A model generated the notes under the pieces. It did no database searches, was not told where the DNA came from, and saw only the letters and a list, made by a program, of their open reading frames with translations. From the NCBI RefSeq assembly GCF_011392115.1, contig NZ_JAAJBT010000001.1, forward strand, positions 186,001-250,000: a stretch of DNA of 64,000 nt. Direction: 5' to 3'. This DNA is from Flavobacterium difficile (GTDB lineage: Bacteria > Bacteroidota > Bacteroidia > Flavobacteriales > Flavobacteriaceae). The position numbers were made by a program, and so were the translations under genes. The stretch's first letter is position 1, and the number at the start of each line of letters is the position of its first letter. Shown one piece after another: positions 50,583 through 60,476 of this stretch.

Positions 50583-51173
50583 ATGCCATTAGTCCATCCC
50601 TTGCCACCAAACCATGATGAAGAAACTAAAAAGCTTGCAGCGTTTTTTAATGAAACCTTAGGTTTTTGTCCTAATTCGGTACTTACCATGCAACACAGAC
50701 CTGCTATTTCAAAAGCTTTTATAAATTTGAATATGGCGGTTATGGAAAATAAAGGTAATGTTACTTCTGCTTTAAAACGTATGATTGGCTGGGTAAGTAG
50801 TAATGTTACAGGTTGTCGCTATTGTCAAGCACATACCATTAGAGCAGCAGAACGATACGATGCAGCACAAGAGCAACTAGATAATATTTGGGATTATAAA
50901 ACACATCCTGCATTTTCAGCTGCTGAACGCATAGCTTTAGATTTTTCTGTAGCAGCTACTTTAGTTCCTAATGCTGTTACTGAGGATATTAAATCGGAAT
51001 TATATAAATATTGGACAGCAGGTGATATAGTTGAAATGCTAGGTGTAATTTCTTTGTTTGGTTATTTAAACCGTTGGAATGACAGTATGGGAACCGTTGT
51101 TGAAGAAGGCGCAATTGAAAGTGCTGAAAAATATTTAGGAAAAGCAGGTTGGGAAGTTGGAAAACACCAATAA
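50583..51173 (+). CDS. Carboxymuconolactone decarboxylase/AhpD-like protein
   Basis: A 196-residue protein of the CMD superfamily. The redox-type active site CRYCQAH is at residues 78-84 (Cys78, Cys81, His84), which points to an AhpD-like alkylhydroperoxidase or peroxide-sensing role rather than a decarboxylase. The helices around it (ALKRMIGWVSSNVTGC and HTIRAAERYDA) match the family. Reducing partner unknown. It is the last gene of the rightward operon with the deoxynucleoside kinase and ends before a terminator. Confidence 0.88.
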   Translation: MPLVHPLPPNHDEETKKLAAFFNETLGFCPNSVLTMQHRPAISKAFINLNMAVMENKGNVTSALKRMIGWVSSNVTGCRYCQAHTIRAAERYDAAQEQLDNIWDYKTHPAFSAAERIALDFSVAATLVPNAVTEDIKSELYKYWTAGDIVEMLGVISLFGYLNRWNDSMGTVVEEGAIESAEKYLGKAGWEVGKHQ

Positions 51174-51184
51174 AAATAAAATTT

Positions 51185-51217
51185 AAATCCTCAAATTAAA
51201 TAGCACTTGAGGATTTT
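51185..51217 (+). terminator. Terminator of the deoxynucleoside kinase operon
   Basis: AAATCCTCAA (51185-51194) pairs with TTGAGGATTT (51207-51216) and leads into T residues. Confidence 0.75.
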
Positions 51218-51218
51218 T

Positions 51219-53678
51219 TTATTGCATCGTATCAAACAACGACATCACTTCAATATCTTTAGCTGGTTTTGAAGTTTTAATAATTCGCTTTTCATTGGGT
51301 AGTAAGTCGAAATAATTATCAACAAAGAAAATATCTTCGGCTTTTAAGAAAACATTCTTAGCTAAAGAGTTTGTGGTAATTTCAATAAGTGTTTCGCCTA
51401 CACTTTTTATCTCAATTGTTGGATTTTTCAATTCTAAATCTTTTGGTTTTACAAAAAAGAAATTGGTTTCAGCATGATCAAATTTTAGATTTAAAACCGC
51501 TTGTTTCAAATTGAATTTCTCAAATTCTTTCAGATTAATTTCAGAATAAACTATACTAGTATTGGCATCAATTCGAATTTCTGAATTTTTATTCCACAAT
51601 ATATTTCCATTAAAATCTATAAGTTGTATCTCGAGCTTTCCTTCTTTAGAAATTAATTCATCATTAATAATGTAAATTTTATACTGATTTTCTTCTTCAT
51701 TTACAGAAATCAAAATATTTTCAAAACTTTCTTTCGCTTGATGTTGCACCGCTTTCCAATTGCCAAAATAATCCACCGAACTCCATGACGTAACAGGCCA
51801 ACAATCGTTCAATTGCCAAAATAAGGAACCCATGCAATACGGTTTGGCTCTTCTGTGCGCTTCTATAGCGGTTTTCATACCTTCTGCTTGAAGCAATTGC
51901 GAAACATAAACATAGTGGTCAAACTTAGTTGAGACTTTATAATCGCGCTCCATATAGGTTTGAATGGTTTGGAAACCTGTTGGATGTTTTTGATGGGCTT
52001 TAACCGCATCAGAATTCAAATTTAAGTTATCGGAATTCGCGAATTTCGAGAAAGTTTCTAAACTTGGCATACCTTGAAAACCGTATTCCGACATAAATCG
52101 CCCGACTTTTTTCTTATAAATTTCAAAAGGTTCCATGCCCCACCAAACGCCCCAATAATGGGAATCGCCTTGCTGTAAACTTTCTTTTCTTCCCCAACCA
52201 ATTGACGGAGAAGACGGCCAATAGATGTTTTTTTCCTTAGATACTAAACTGTCTAAAGTTTGAGGGATGATTTCATGAAATAATTTCTGGTACCCGTTCC
52301 AAATTGCTGTAGAATCAGATTTTGAATAGTTATATTGTTTTTGCCAGCCCCAATTTTTCCAGCCTTCATCGTTTTCATTATTCCCGCACCAAAGCGCAAT
52401 ACTAGCATGGTTTTGTAAACGATTAACATTGTCAACGACCTCTTGTTTTACAGTCGAAAGAAACTTTTCATCACTCGGATACATCGCGCAAGCAAACATA
52501 AAATCTTGCCAAACTAAAATTCCGTTTTTGTCACAAGCCTCGTAAAACGCCTCATCAGCATACACGCCTCCGCCCCAAACGCGAATCATGTTCATATTCG
52601 CATCTACCGCATTTTTAACTATTTTATTATAAGTAGAATCCGTAACTCTTGGTAAAAAACTATCTGGCGGAATGTAATTCGCACCTTTCATAAAAACGGG
52701 TTTCCCATTTAATTTGAAATAAAAACTTTTACCGATTTCGTCTTTTTCCTGAACTAATTCTATGGTTCTTAATCCAATATTTAGTTGTTTAGAGTCAATA
52801 ATTTTCTTATTTTTTACAATATTGATTTGAAACGGATACAAGTTGGCTGTTCCCAAACCGTTGCACCACCAGCGTTTTGGTTGGGCGATTTCATATTGCA
52901 TTTTGACATTATTCTTTCCTTTTTTCAGATGGAAAGTAGTTGATTTTTCATTGATTTGTAGTTCAATTGAATATACTTCTGAAACATTGATTTCGGTAGT
53001 GAATTCTAAAACAGCTTTAGTGTCTGTTAGTTCCATTTGACTGTATTTTACAGTTTCCAATTTTACTTCATTCCAAAAATGAAGTTTAATAGGTTTGTAA
53101 ATGCCGCAGGTAACAAATCGTGGTCCCCAATCCCAACCATAGTGATACTGCGCTTTTCGAGTGAACACTTTTTCATCGCCAGGTAAAGTGTAAGGTAGTT
53201 TTTTAGCTTCTTCTTTTCCGAAATTTGAAGCCGATTTGAAGATTATTTTCAGACTATTTTCTCCAATTTGTAATTTGTCTTTTACCGATGTTTGCCAAGT
53301 TCGGAACATGTTATCGGTTTCTAAAAGCAATTTTCCGTTTAAGTAAACTGTCGCATACGTATCTAAACCTTCAAAAAGTAAATCTATATTTTGATTTTTT
53401 AATTCCGATTTTGAAAGGTTGAATTTCGTTTCATATTCCCAATTTTCGTTTTCAATCCATTGCAAATCTTTTTCATTTGTTTCTAAAAAAGGATTGGGAA
53501 TGAGTTGGTTTTCGAATAAATCGGTATGAATCGTTCCTGGAACTGTTGCTTTGTTTTTTTTAGTGTCGTTTTGTTTGTGAAACGTCCACTTTTCAGTTGA
53601 TAAATTGCGAAAGGAATTTTGAGCAGTCAATAAACTACAAGATAAAATCGCTAGTAAAAGAAATAAATTCTTAAGCAT
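51219..53678 (-). CDS. Beta-mannosidase (GH2)
   Basis: An 819-residue GH2 enzyme with a signal peptide (1-20, ending LLTAQ). It has a sugar-binding jelly roll (about 28-200, FEGLDTYATVYLNG), an immunoglobulin-like domain (about 205-305) and a TIM barrel with acid/base Glu435 (WCGNNENDEGW) and nucleophile Glu531 (SEYGFQGMPS), followed by C-terminal beta domains. AYHYGWDWGPR-type contacts (YHYGWDWGPRFV, 179-190) favour mannosidase over galactosidase. It removes beta-mannose, as in the Man-beta-1,4-GlcNAc of the N-glycan core. Its start overlaps the cutC stop by eight bases, so it is the last gene of the glycan operon. Confidence 0.92.
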   Translation of the reverse strand: MLKNLFLLLAILSCSLLTAQNSFRNLSTEKWTFHKQNDTKKNKATVPGTIHTDLFENQLIPNPFLETNEKDLQWIENENWEYETKFNLSKSELKNQNIDLLFEGLDTYATVYLNGKLLLETDNMFRTWQTSVKDKLQIGENSLKIIFKSASNFGKEEAKKLPYTLPGDEKVFTRKAQYHYGWDWGPRFVTCGIYKPIKLHFWNEVKLETVKYSQMELTDTKAVLEFTTEINVSEVYSIELQINEKSTTFHLKKGKNNVKMQYEIAQPKRWWCNGLGTANLYPFQINIVKNKKIIDSKQLNIGLRTIELVQEKDEIGKSFYFKLNGKPVFMKGANYIPPDSFLPRVTDSTYNKIVKNAVDANMNMIRVWGGGVYADEAFYEACDKNGILVWQDFMFACAMYPSDEKFLSTVKQEVVDNVNRLQNHASIALWCGNNENDEGWKNWGWQKQYNYSKSDSTAIWNGYQKLFHEIIPQTLDSLVSKEKNIYWPSSPSIGWGRKESLQQGDSHYWGVWWGMEPFEIYKKKVGRFMSEYGFQGMPSLETFSKFANSDNLNLNSDAVKAHQKHPTGFQTIQTYMERDYKVSTKFDHYVYVSQLLQAEGMKTAIEAHRRAKPYCMGSLFWQLNDCWPVTSWSSVDYFGNWKAVQHQAKESFENILISVNEEENQYKIYIINDELISKEGKLEIQLIDFNGNILWNKNSEIRIDANTSIVYSEINLKEFEKFNLKQAVLNLKFDHAETNFFFVKPKDLELKNPTIEIKSVGETLIEITTNSLAKNVFLKAEDIFFVDNYFDLLPNEKRIIKTSKPAKDIEVMSLFDTMQ

Positions 53679-54342
53679 TCAGTTGGCTTTTTAATTGTTT
53701 TACTTCTTCTGGATTGGCAGTTTCACTTCCATCGGTAATAGCAGAAGAATGATAAAATGTAGCTTTAGTTTTTTCTTGTAAAAATTCAATATTTGTTGCA
53801 CGCAATCCGCCACCAGGCATAATTGTAATTCGGTTTTTTGCTTTTTCAACTAATTCTGCTAATCGATTGGCACCTTCCATTACATTTGGTTTTTGACCAG
53901 AAGTTAAAATCGTTTGAAATCCACAAGCAATCACTTCTTCTAAAGCTTCAAAGGCATCAGTAACTTCGTCAAAAGCACGATGAAAAGTACAAGGAATAGG
54001 TTTTGCTAGTGCAACAAGTTCAGCATTTTGAGTACAATTTATGGAATGATCTTCATTCAAAATTCCGAATACCAATCCGTTTACGCCAATTTCTTTAAAC
54101 AGATGAATTTCGTTTTTCATTTGTTGAAATTCAGCTTCCGAATACACAAAATTTCCACCTCGAGGTCGAATCATCACATTTAAATCGATGCTAATGAGAT
54201 CTTTAACTTGCTTGGTGAGTTCTAAATTTGGAGTAGTTCCTCCAACTTCTATTTCTGCACAAAGTTCTATTCGATCCGCACCATTTTCTTGAGCGATTTT
54301 GGCTGAATTTAAATTAAAACATGCAATTTCTAGCTGATTCAT
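53671..54342 (-). CDS. cutC: CutC family protein
   Basis: A 223-residue TIM-barrel protein. The signature is ANGADRIELCAEIEVGGTTPN near residue 18, then NVMIRPRGGNFVYSE near residue 56 and the TILTSGQ stretch near residue 143. CutC was named for copper homeostasis, but that role is disputed and its chemistry is not established. Here it sits inside a glycan-degradation operon: the aspartylglucosaminidase ends 24 bases upstream and the beta-mannosidase overlaps downstream. That context argues for a role in sugar or glycoside catabolism rather than copper. No signal peptide, so cytoplasmic. Confidence 0.9.
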   Translation of the reverse strand: MNQLEIACFNLNSAKIAQENGADRIELCAEIEVGGTTPNLELTKQVKDLISIDLNVMIRPRGGNFVYSEAEFQQMKNEIHLFKEIGVNGLVFGILNEDHSINCTQNAELVALAKPIPCTFHRAFDEVTDAFEALEEVIACGFQTILTSGQKPNVMEGANRLAELVEKAKNRITIMPGGGLRATNIEFLQEKTKATFYHSSAITDGSETANPEEVKQLKSQLNA

Positions 54343-54366
54343 CTTGTGCTGAATTAATTTCAGTAT

Positions 54367-55362
54367 TTATTTCAAAAAGTAATTTGCATCAATTAATTTA
54401 CTTCCAGAAGCATCTTGAACGGCATAATTAAATCCGCCTTGAACACAATACGAACCATATTCGCCATTCTTATTTAATGCAATAAAACCAACTTGAATGT
54501 CTTTCAATTCTTTTCCTCTGTTTTGGGTTAGTTTTACGATTCTAGAAACGGCTTCTTCACACGCTTTTTGAGGCGATTTTCCTTGACGCATCAATTCTAC
54601 CACCAAATGGCAACCTGTAATTCTAATGACTTCTTCTCCATGACCAGTTGCAGTTGCGGCACCAATTTCATTATCTACATATAATCCTGCGCCGATAATT
54701 GGAGAATCTCCAACTCTTCCGTGCATTTTAAATGCCATGCCGCTAGTAGTGCAAGCTCCTGATAAATTTCCATGTGCATCTAACGCAATCATTCCAATTG
54801 TATCGTGGTTTTCAATGTTGGCAATAGGTTTGTATTGACTGGTTTTTAGCCATTCTTTCCATTCTTTTTCGGAATCTTCTACTAATAAATTTTCTTTTTT
54901 GAAACCTTGAGAAAGTGCGAATTGTAAGGCGCCATCGCCCACTAACATCACGTGAGGTGTTTTTTCCATAACCGCTCTAGCCACAGAAATAGGATGTTTG
55001 ATATGTTGTAAACACGCCACCGAGCCAATATTAGAAAATTCATCCATGATACAAGCGTCTAGTGTGACTTTTCCATCTCTGTCTGGTCGTCCACCGTAAC
55101 CTACACTTCTTTCTTTTGGGTCGCCTTCTGGAATTTTCACACCAGCTTCAACAGCATCTAAAGCGCGACCATTGTTTTTCAAAACTTCCCAAGCCGCTTC
55201 ATTGGCTTGAATTCCGAAATTCCATGTGGAAAGTACAATGGGTTTGTTTACTTTTTTGTTGGTGTTTCCAATTGTTACTTCTTGTTTCGATTTAAAAGAA
55301 TTTAAAGCAATCGCTACCGAACCAATTGCTGCAGTTTTTATGAAATTTCTACGATTTGCCAT
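54367..55362 (-). CDS. N4-(beta-N-acetylglucosaminyl)-L-asparaginase
   Basis: A 331-residue Ntn-hydrolase with a twin-arginine-like signal (ANRRNFIKTAAIGSVAIAL). It is made as one chain and cleaves itself before Thr188 in NIENHDTIGMIALD, giving an N-terminal nucleophile Thr. GMAFKMHGRVGDSPIIGAGLYVDNEIGAATATGHGEEVIR includes the substrate-binding Arg and Asp. It hydrolyses GlcNAc-asparagine, the linkage of N-glycoproteins, as lysosomal AGA does. It lies 12 bases after the GH20 gene. The nearby hexosaminidase and mannosidase fit the same degradation path. Confidence 0.93.
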   Translation of the reverse strand: MANRRNFIKTAAIGSVAIALNSFKSKQEVTIGNTNKKVNKPIVLSTWNFGIQANEAAWEVLKNNGRALDAVEAGVKIPEGDPKERSVGYGGRPDRDGKVTLDACIMDEFSNIGSVACLQHIKHPISVARAVMEKTPHVMLVGDGALQFALSQGFKKENLLVEDSEKEWKEWLKTSQYKPIANIENHDTIGMIALDAHGNLSGACTTSGMAFKMHGRVGDSPIIGAGLYVDNEIGAATATGHGEEVIRITGCHLVVELMRQGKSPQKACEEAVSRIVKLTQNRGKELKDIQVGFIALNKNGEYGSYCVQGGFNYAVQDASGSKLIDANYFLK

Positions 55363-55374
55363 AATTTTAATTTT

Positions 55375-57639
55375 TTATTCTATCCCAATTTCATCTACAA
55401 ATAGCCAAGCATTTGAGCCAGCGCCTGCTTTTCCCTCTGGAATTTTCCCAGCATTTCTGGCTATAATTTTTATAAATTGAGTAGATATGTTGTTGATTTT
55501 TAGTTCTAATTCGCCTTTAGCCAATAAAATAGTTTCTGTTGCAATTTGTGTATAGGTTTGAAAAGTTATTCCGTCATTAGAAGTCAAAATTTCTATGCTT
55601 TTTGGGTAATGAATCCAGCTTCCTTCACTGGCTAAAGTGCTAATAGAGATTTTTTTTATGCTTTCTTTTTTTCCTAAATCGATTGTAGCAATTAAGTCTT
55701 TTCCTGAAAATCCTAGCCAGTCTTTACCTAATTTACTTCGATTGGCTTTCACACCATCGACCAATGTTAATGCGCCACCAATACTGTAATTTTCATGCGG
55801 TGGATGTTCTAGAATAATTTTTTTTCCTGTTGCTTTGTGAAAAGAAAAAGTTTGTTCAATTACAGCGCTTTTTGGTTTGTTATCATCGAAATAAGCGGCT
55901 TTTACAGTTTGGCTTTTCAGAATTTCGATGGGTTTGGTATAAGGTTTTGATGATGAAGTAGGTAAGGAGCCATTGGTTGTATATCGAATTTTATCAGAAT
56001 TATTTGCTGATTGTAATTCAAAAAGAACTCCAGTTCCTGTTTCTGAAGGCTTTATTTTTGTTGTTACTTCAAAAATAGATTTGCTGTAATTGATTCCTTT
56101 TGTTTCTAGAATATCAAAATGTTGGATCAATCTGTTTTGAAAATCGGAAAATTTTTCTGGATTGGAAGTTCCCCAAAGGACTTCTGATAAGGCTAACATT
56201 CTAGGGAAAATCATATATTCCACATGATTGGGCGTTGCTATATATTCGGTCCAAACATTGGCTTGTGCGCCTAAAATATATTTAGTTTCTTCGGAAGTTA
56301 ATTCTTTAGGAGTTGGCTGAAAAGAATATACTTTTTCTACCGTAGTGTAACCACCAATAGCTAAGGGTTCATTTTTTGGTTCACCTTGATAATGATCGAA
56401 GTAGCAATGCGAACCTGGCGACATAACTACAAAATGTTTTTGTTTGGCTGCTGCAATTCCGCCTTCAGTGCCGCGCCAACTCATAACAGCTGCATTTGGT
56501 GCTAACCCGCCTTCTAAAATTTCATCCCAGCCGATAATTTTTCGTCCGTTAGCATTCACAAATTTTTCAATTCTTTGAATGAAATAACTTTGCAACTCAT
56601 GTTCGTCTTTTAGTTTTTCATCCTTCATTCTTTTTTGGCAATGCGGACAAACTTTCCATCGAGTTTTCGGACATTCATCGCCACCAATATGAATGTATTC
56701 TGATGGAAATAAATCGATTACTTCGGTTAAAATATTTTCTAAAAAAGTAAAGGTTTCGTCTTTGGGACAAAATACATCGTCTAAAACTCCCCAAATTTTA
56801 CCTACTTCGAAAGGTCCGCTTGTACAAGAATATTCAGGATAAGCGGCTAAAGCTGCAACAGCGTGACCTGGCATTTCAATTTCTGGAACAACAGTTATGT
56901 GGCGTTCAGTGGCGTAGGCAACAATTTCTTTTATTTCTTGTTGGGTGTAAAATCCGCCGTAGCGTTTGTCATCGAATTTTTGATCGTTATAATGTCCAAT
57001 CATGGAACCTTTTCGCCAAGCACCTACTTCGGTAAGTTTTGGATATTTTTTAATTTCAATTCGCCAACCCTGATCATCTGTTAAATGCCAATGAAAGGTG
57101 TTGAATTTATACATCGCCAAATAATCAATATATTTTTTTACAAATTCCACAGAAAAGAAATGACGCGCACAATCTAAATGCATGCCACGCCAAGCGTACT
57201 TGGGTTGATCATTTATATTTAGAAAAGGTAATTTGATTTCAGCATTTTTTTCGAAAGGAATAATTTGCGATAAGGTTTGAATCGCATAAAATTGAGCTTG
57301 ATAAGAATTAGATTCTATGAATACACCATATTTATTGATGGAAAACGAATAATTTTCTTTTTCGGTTTTCGTTAATTTTGGCAAACTCAATTGAATTATA
57401 GAATTAGAATTTGTTGAAGTTGCTATTTTCAATTCTAAGCCTGTTTTTTCTTTAATAATTTCTTTTAGAAATTGAGTTTCAAAGCTAGATGTTTTTCCTA
57501 GGATAACTGTGTTTTCATTTAGAATAAAATGGCCTTCGTATGTTTCAATAGTTGTAGGTTTCGGAATTAATGCCAATTTTTTTTGAGAAAAGGCAAGATT
57601 AACAAATAGTAAAAGTACAAGAAGGTATTTTTTAAGCAT
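55375..57639 (-). CDS. Beta-N-acetylhexosaminidase (GH20) with C-terminal discoidin-like domain
   Basis: A 754-residue secreted enzyme (signal peptide 1-18, ending AFSQ). An N-terminal GH20b domain (about 22-140) precedes the TIM barrel with WHLTDDQGWRIEI (184-196), HAVAAL and the catalytic pair Asp321-Glu322 in HIGGDECPKTRWK. A chitobiase-like C-terminal beta domain follows, and the last 130 or so residues look like an F5/8-type-C (discoidin) fold that could bind glycan. It releases terminal GlcNAc or GalNAc with substrate-assisted catalysis. It is the first gene of the four-gene glycan operon. Confidence 0.94.
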   Translation of the reverse strand: MLKKYLLVLLLFVNLAFSQKKLALIPKPTTIETYEGHFILNENTVILGKTSSFETQFLKEIIKEKTGLELKIATSTNSNSIIQLSLPKLTKTEKENYSFSINKYGVFIESNSYQAQFYAIQTLSQIIPFEKNAEIKLPFLNINDQPKYAWRGMHLDCARHFFSVEFVKKYIDYLAMYKFNTFHWHLTDDQGWRIEIKKYPKLTEVGAWRKGSMIGHYNDQKFDDKRYGGFYTQQEIKEIVAYATERHITVVPEIEMPGHAVAALAAYPEYSCTSGPFEVGKIWGVLDDVFCPKDETFTFLENILTEVIDLFPSEYIHIGGDECPKTRWKVCPHCQKRMKDEKLKDEHELQSYFIQRIEKFVNANGRKIIGWDEILEGGLAPNAAVMSWRGTEGGIAAAKQKHFVVMSPGSHCYFDHYQGEPKNEPLAIGGYTTVEKVYSFQPTPKELTSEETKYILGAQANVWTEYIATPNHVEYMIFPRMLALSEVLWGTSNPEKFSDFQNRLIQHFDILETKGINYSKSIFEVTTKIKPSETGTGVLFELQSANNSDKIRYTTNGSLPTSSSKPYTKPIEILKSQTVKAAYFDDNKPKSAVIEQTFSFHKATGKKIILEHPPHENYSIGGALTLVDGVKANRSKLGKDWLGFSGKDLIATIDLGKKESIKKISISTLASEGSWIHYPKSIEILTSNDGITFQTYTQIATETILLAKGELELKINNISTQFIKIIARNAGKIPEGKAGAGSNAWLFVDEIGIE

Positions 57640-57671
57640 TTTAGTTGTGTTTGTTTGTTGGCTAAAAATAC

Positions 57672-57700
57672 AAAAAAAGCCTCACATTAAGTAAGGCTTT
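57672..57700 (-). terminator. Terminator of the membrane pyrophosphatase gene
   Basis: AAAGCCTCAC (57676-57685) and GTAAGGCTTT (57691-57700) pair with one mismatch. On the minus strand a run of seven T follows. Confidence 0.7.
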
Positions 57701-57723
57701 AAAAAAATCTGTTTTTTGAGAAA

Positions 57724-60360
57724 TTATTTTTTATCTAATTCTGCAATTTTTTTATCAATTTCTGTTGGAGTACCTTCGAAAACTTTAGTGGCAACGCTTT
57801 CTTTTCCTTCGATTGAAGTGGTTATAGTAACTGTAGCTTTTTCTTTTCCATCTTTTAAGATTTCTCTTTTAATTTGAATTTTTTGTTCCTCTTTTTTAGT
57901 AACTACTGGACTATTATCTTGGTGACGTTTTTCATAATCTGCATCATGACCATGATCACAATTTGGACCGTGAACATGAGCATCACCAATATATTTACCA
58001 TTTTCATCGTATTGAGACATGCATTTGTCTTTACATTCTTGAGAACATCCGTTGTCTTCACACATTTTGGCACATTCTTCTTTGGTCATGGTTGCACATT
58101 TAGATAAATCACATTTACCATCTTTGCAAACCATTTCTTTTTTATCTTTAGAGCAACAAGCTCCCATTTTATGATCTTCAGAAGCATGTCCACTTCCTAA
58201 GATTGGTGCGATTACTAATCCAATTAAACAAGTTAATTTAATTAAGATATTCATGGATGGTCCAGATGTATCTTTAAATGGATCTCCAACAGTGTCACCA
58301 GTTACAGCAGCTTTGTGTGCGTCTGAACCTTTGTAAGTCATTTCACCATTAATCATTACACCAGCTTCGAAAGATTTTTTTGCATTATCCCAAGCTCCAC
58401 CAGCGTTGTTTTGGAAAACTGCCCAAAGCACACCAGAAACTGTAACTCCAGCCATATAGCCACCTAACATTTCGGCAATTAATTGGTTGTTGTCGCTATA
58501 AACTAATTTACCTAATAATACGATAGCGATTGGGAAACCGATAGTCATTATTCCTGGCAACATCATTTCGCGTAAAGCGGCTTTTGTAGAAATGTCTACA
58601 CATTTGGCATATTCTGGTTTTCCAGTTCCTTCCATAATTCCTGTAATTTCTTTGAATTGGCGGCGTACTTCGTAAACCATATCCATGGCTGCTTTACCAA
58701 CAGAATTCATAGCTAATGCTGAGAACACTACAGGAATCATTCCTCCAATAAATAGCATGGCTAAAACGGGTGCTTTGAAAATATTAATTCCGTCAATTCC
58801 AGTAAAAGTTACGTATGCTGCAAATAAAGCTAATGAAGTTAACGCTGCCGAAGCAATTGCGAAACCTTTACCAGTTGCAGCAGTTGTGTTTCCTACTGAA
58901 TCTAAAATATCTGTTCTAGTACGAACTTCTTTAGGTAATTCGCTCATTTCAGCGATACCACCTGCGTTATCAGAAATGGGTCCGAAAGCGTCAATGGCTA
59001 ATTGCATAGCAGTTGTGGCCATCATTGCAGAAGCTGCTAAAGCTACTCCGTAAAATCCTGCAAAAGCATAAGATGCCCAAATAGCAGCTGCAAATAAAAT
59101 GACAGTTGGGAAAGTAGAAATCATACCAGTTGCTAATCCGGCAATTACATTTGTTCCTGCACCAGTTGATGATTTTTGAACGATAGCCATTACTGGATTG
59201 GTACCTAAGCCAGTGTAGTATTCTGTTACTGATGAAATTGCACCACCAACAACTAATCCAACAATTGTGGCATAAAATACACGCATTGAAGAAATTTCTT
59301 TTAGTCCTTCTCCGTAAAATTCCATTTTCATTGTAGTTGGTAGCATGTATTGAACTAAGAAGTAACAAGCAATTAAAGTTAAACCGATTGAAACCCAGTT
59401 TCCGATGTTTAATGCTTTTTGAACTTGAGCTTCTTTAGCGTTATCATTTGAAATTTTTACTAGCATTGTTCCGAAGATTGAAAATAAAATTCCGAAACCT
59501 GCGATGGCCATTGGTAATAAAATTGGGCCAATTCCACCAAAAGCATCTTCTATTTTTCCGCCCATATCTTTGATAACATAATTACCTAAAACCATTGCTG
59601 CTAAAACTGTTGCTACGTACGAACCGAATAAATCGGCACCCATACCGGCAACGTCTCCTACGTTATCACCTACGTTATCTGCTATTGTTGCAGGATTACG
59701 TGGGTCATCTTCTGGAATACCAGCTTCTACTTTACCTACTAAATCGGCACCTACATCGGCAGCTTTAGTGTAAATTCCACCACCAACACGTGCAAATAAT
59801 GCTATAGATTCTGCTCCTAAAGAGAATCCAGCTAATGTTTCTAGAACGATAGTCATGTCTTCAGTAGAAGTCCAAGTACCATTCATAAAATATCTAAAGA
59901 AAAGAATAAAAAAACCTGTTAATCCTAAAACGGCTAAACCAGCTACTCCTAATCCCATTACTGTACCACCGCCAAAAGAAACTTTTAAGGCTTGCGGTAA
60001 ACTAGTACGAGCAGCTTGAGTTGTACGAACATTTGTTTTCGTAGCAATTTTCATTCCCATGTTTCCTGCCAAGGCAGAAAAGAAAGCTCCAAAAATAAAG
60101 GCAATTACAATTAGCCAATGTGTTGTAGGTACAAAAAAAGAAATGGCTCCAAGAACTATACTTGCGCCAATCACAAAAAAGGTTAATAATCGGTACTCTG
60201 CTTTAAGGAATGCTAAAGCACCTTCATAAATATAATCTGAAATTTCTTTCATTTTACCGTCTCCGGCATCTTGTTTTAAAACCCAAGCACGTTTCATTGC
60301 CATAAAAAGCAATCCAATAATTGCCATTACAACAGGCAAGTAGATCATAAAATTATTCAT
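57724..60360 (-). CDS. hppA: Ion-translocating membrane pyrophosphatase with Cys/His-rich C-terminal tail
   Basis: An 878-residue protein. Residues 1-724 are a full membrane PPase of about 16 helices: [11 protein letters not shown] (202-212), DNVGDNVGD (228-236), [10 protein letters not shown] (490-499) and [11 protein letters not shown] (652-662). Ala494 in that block is the K+-dependent type. The gate glutamate expected three residues (Na+ type) or seven (plant H+ type) after Asp243 is absent (Gly246, Ala250); Glu184 in the preceding helix may replace it. Residues 725-878 are extra: 11 cysteines and a [12 protein letters not shown] cluster, then a Lys/Glu-rich region. It hydrolyses cytosolic pyrophosphate to pump ions; whether H+ or Na+ is not settled here. 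Confidence 0.95.
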   Translation of the reverse strand: MNNFMIYLPVVMAIIGLLFMAMKRAWVLKQDAGDGKMKEISDYIYEGALAFLKAEYRLLTFFVIGASIVLGAISFFVPTTHWLIVIAFIFGAFFSALAGNMGMKIATKTNVRTTQAARTSLPQALKVSFGGGTVMGLGVAGLAVLGLTGFFILFFRYFMNGTWTSTEDMTIVLETLAGFSLGAESIALFARVGGGIYTKAADVGADLVGKVEAGIPEDDPRNPATIADNVGDNVGDVAGMGADLFGSYVATVLAAMVLGNYVIKDMGGKIEDAFGGIGPILLPMAIAGFGILFSIFGTMLVKISNDNAKEAQVQKALNIGNWVSIGLTLIACYFLVQYMLPTTMKMEFYGEGLKEISSMRVFYATIVGLVVGGAISSVTEYYTGLGTNPVMAIVQKSSTGAGTNVIAGLATGMISTFPTVILFAAAIWASYAFAGFYGVALAASAMMATTAMQLAIDAFGPISDNAGGIAEMSELPKEVRTRTDILDSVGNTTAATGKGFAIASAALTSLALFAAYVTFTGIDGINIFKAPVLAMLFIGGMIPVVFSALAMNSVGKAAMDMVYEVRRQFKEITGIMEGTGKPEYAKCVDISTKAALREMMLPGIMTIGFPIAIVLLGKLVYSDNNQLIAEMLGGYMAGVTVSGVLWAVFQNNAGGAWDNAKKSFEAGVMINGEMTYKGSDAHKAAVTGDTVGDPFKDTSGPSMNILIKLTCLIGLVIAPILGSGHASEDHKMGACCSKDKKEMVCKDGKCDLSKCATMTKEECAKMCEDNGCSQECKDKCMSQYDENGKYIGDAHVHGPNCDHGHDADYEKRHQDNSPVVTKKEEQKIQIKREILKDGKEKATVTITTSIEGKESVATKVFEGTPTEIDKKIAELDKK

Positions 60361-60403
60361 AGTAATAGTAAAATAGTTAATGGTTAATTTTAATTCGTTT
60401 TAA

Positions 60404-60411
60404 CAAAAATA
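60404..60411 (-). promoter_or_regulatory. hppA promoter -7 element
   Basis: Minus-strand TATTTTTG matches TAnnTTTG 43 bases before the hppA ATG, just downstream of the preceding gene's terminator. No -33 TTG is seen. Confidence 0.35.
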
Positions 60412-60412
60412 A

Positions 60413-60452
60413 ACAAAAAAGGCAATTATCCTAATGATAATTGCCTTTTTTA
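60413..60452 (-). terminator. Terminator of the T9SS protein gene
   Basis: GGCAATTATC (60421-60430), loop CTAAT, GATAATTGCC (60436-60445), with A and T runs on both sides. Confidence 0.9.
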
Positions 60453-60476
60453 ATAAATATATTGAAAATTTTTTAT

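Noticed and set aside
58685..59053. Plus-strand frame inside the membrane pyrophosphatase gene
   Set aside because: Antisense of conserved mPPase sequence, no independent support. The minus-strand frame at 58991-59368 is rejected for the same reason.
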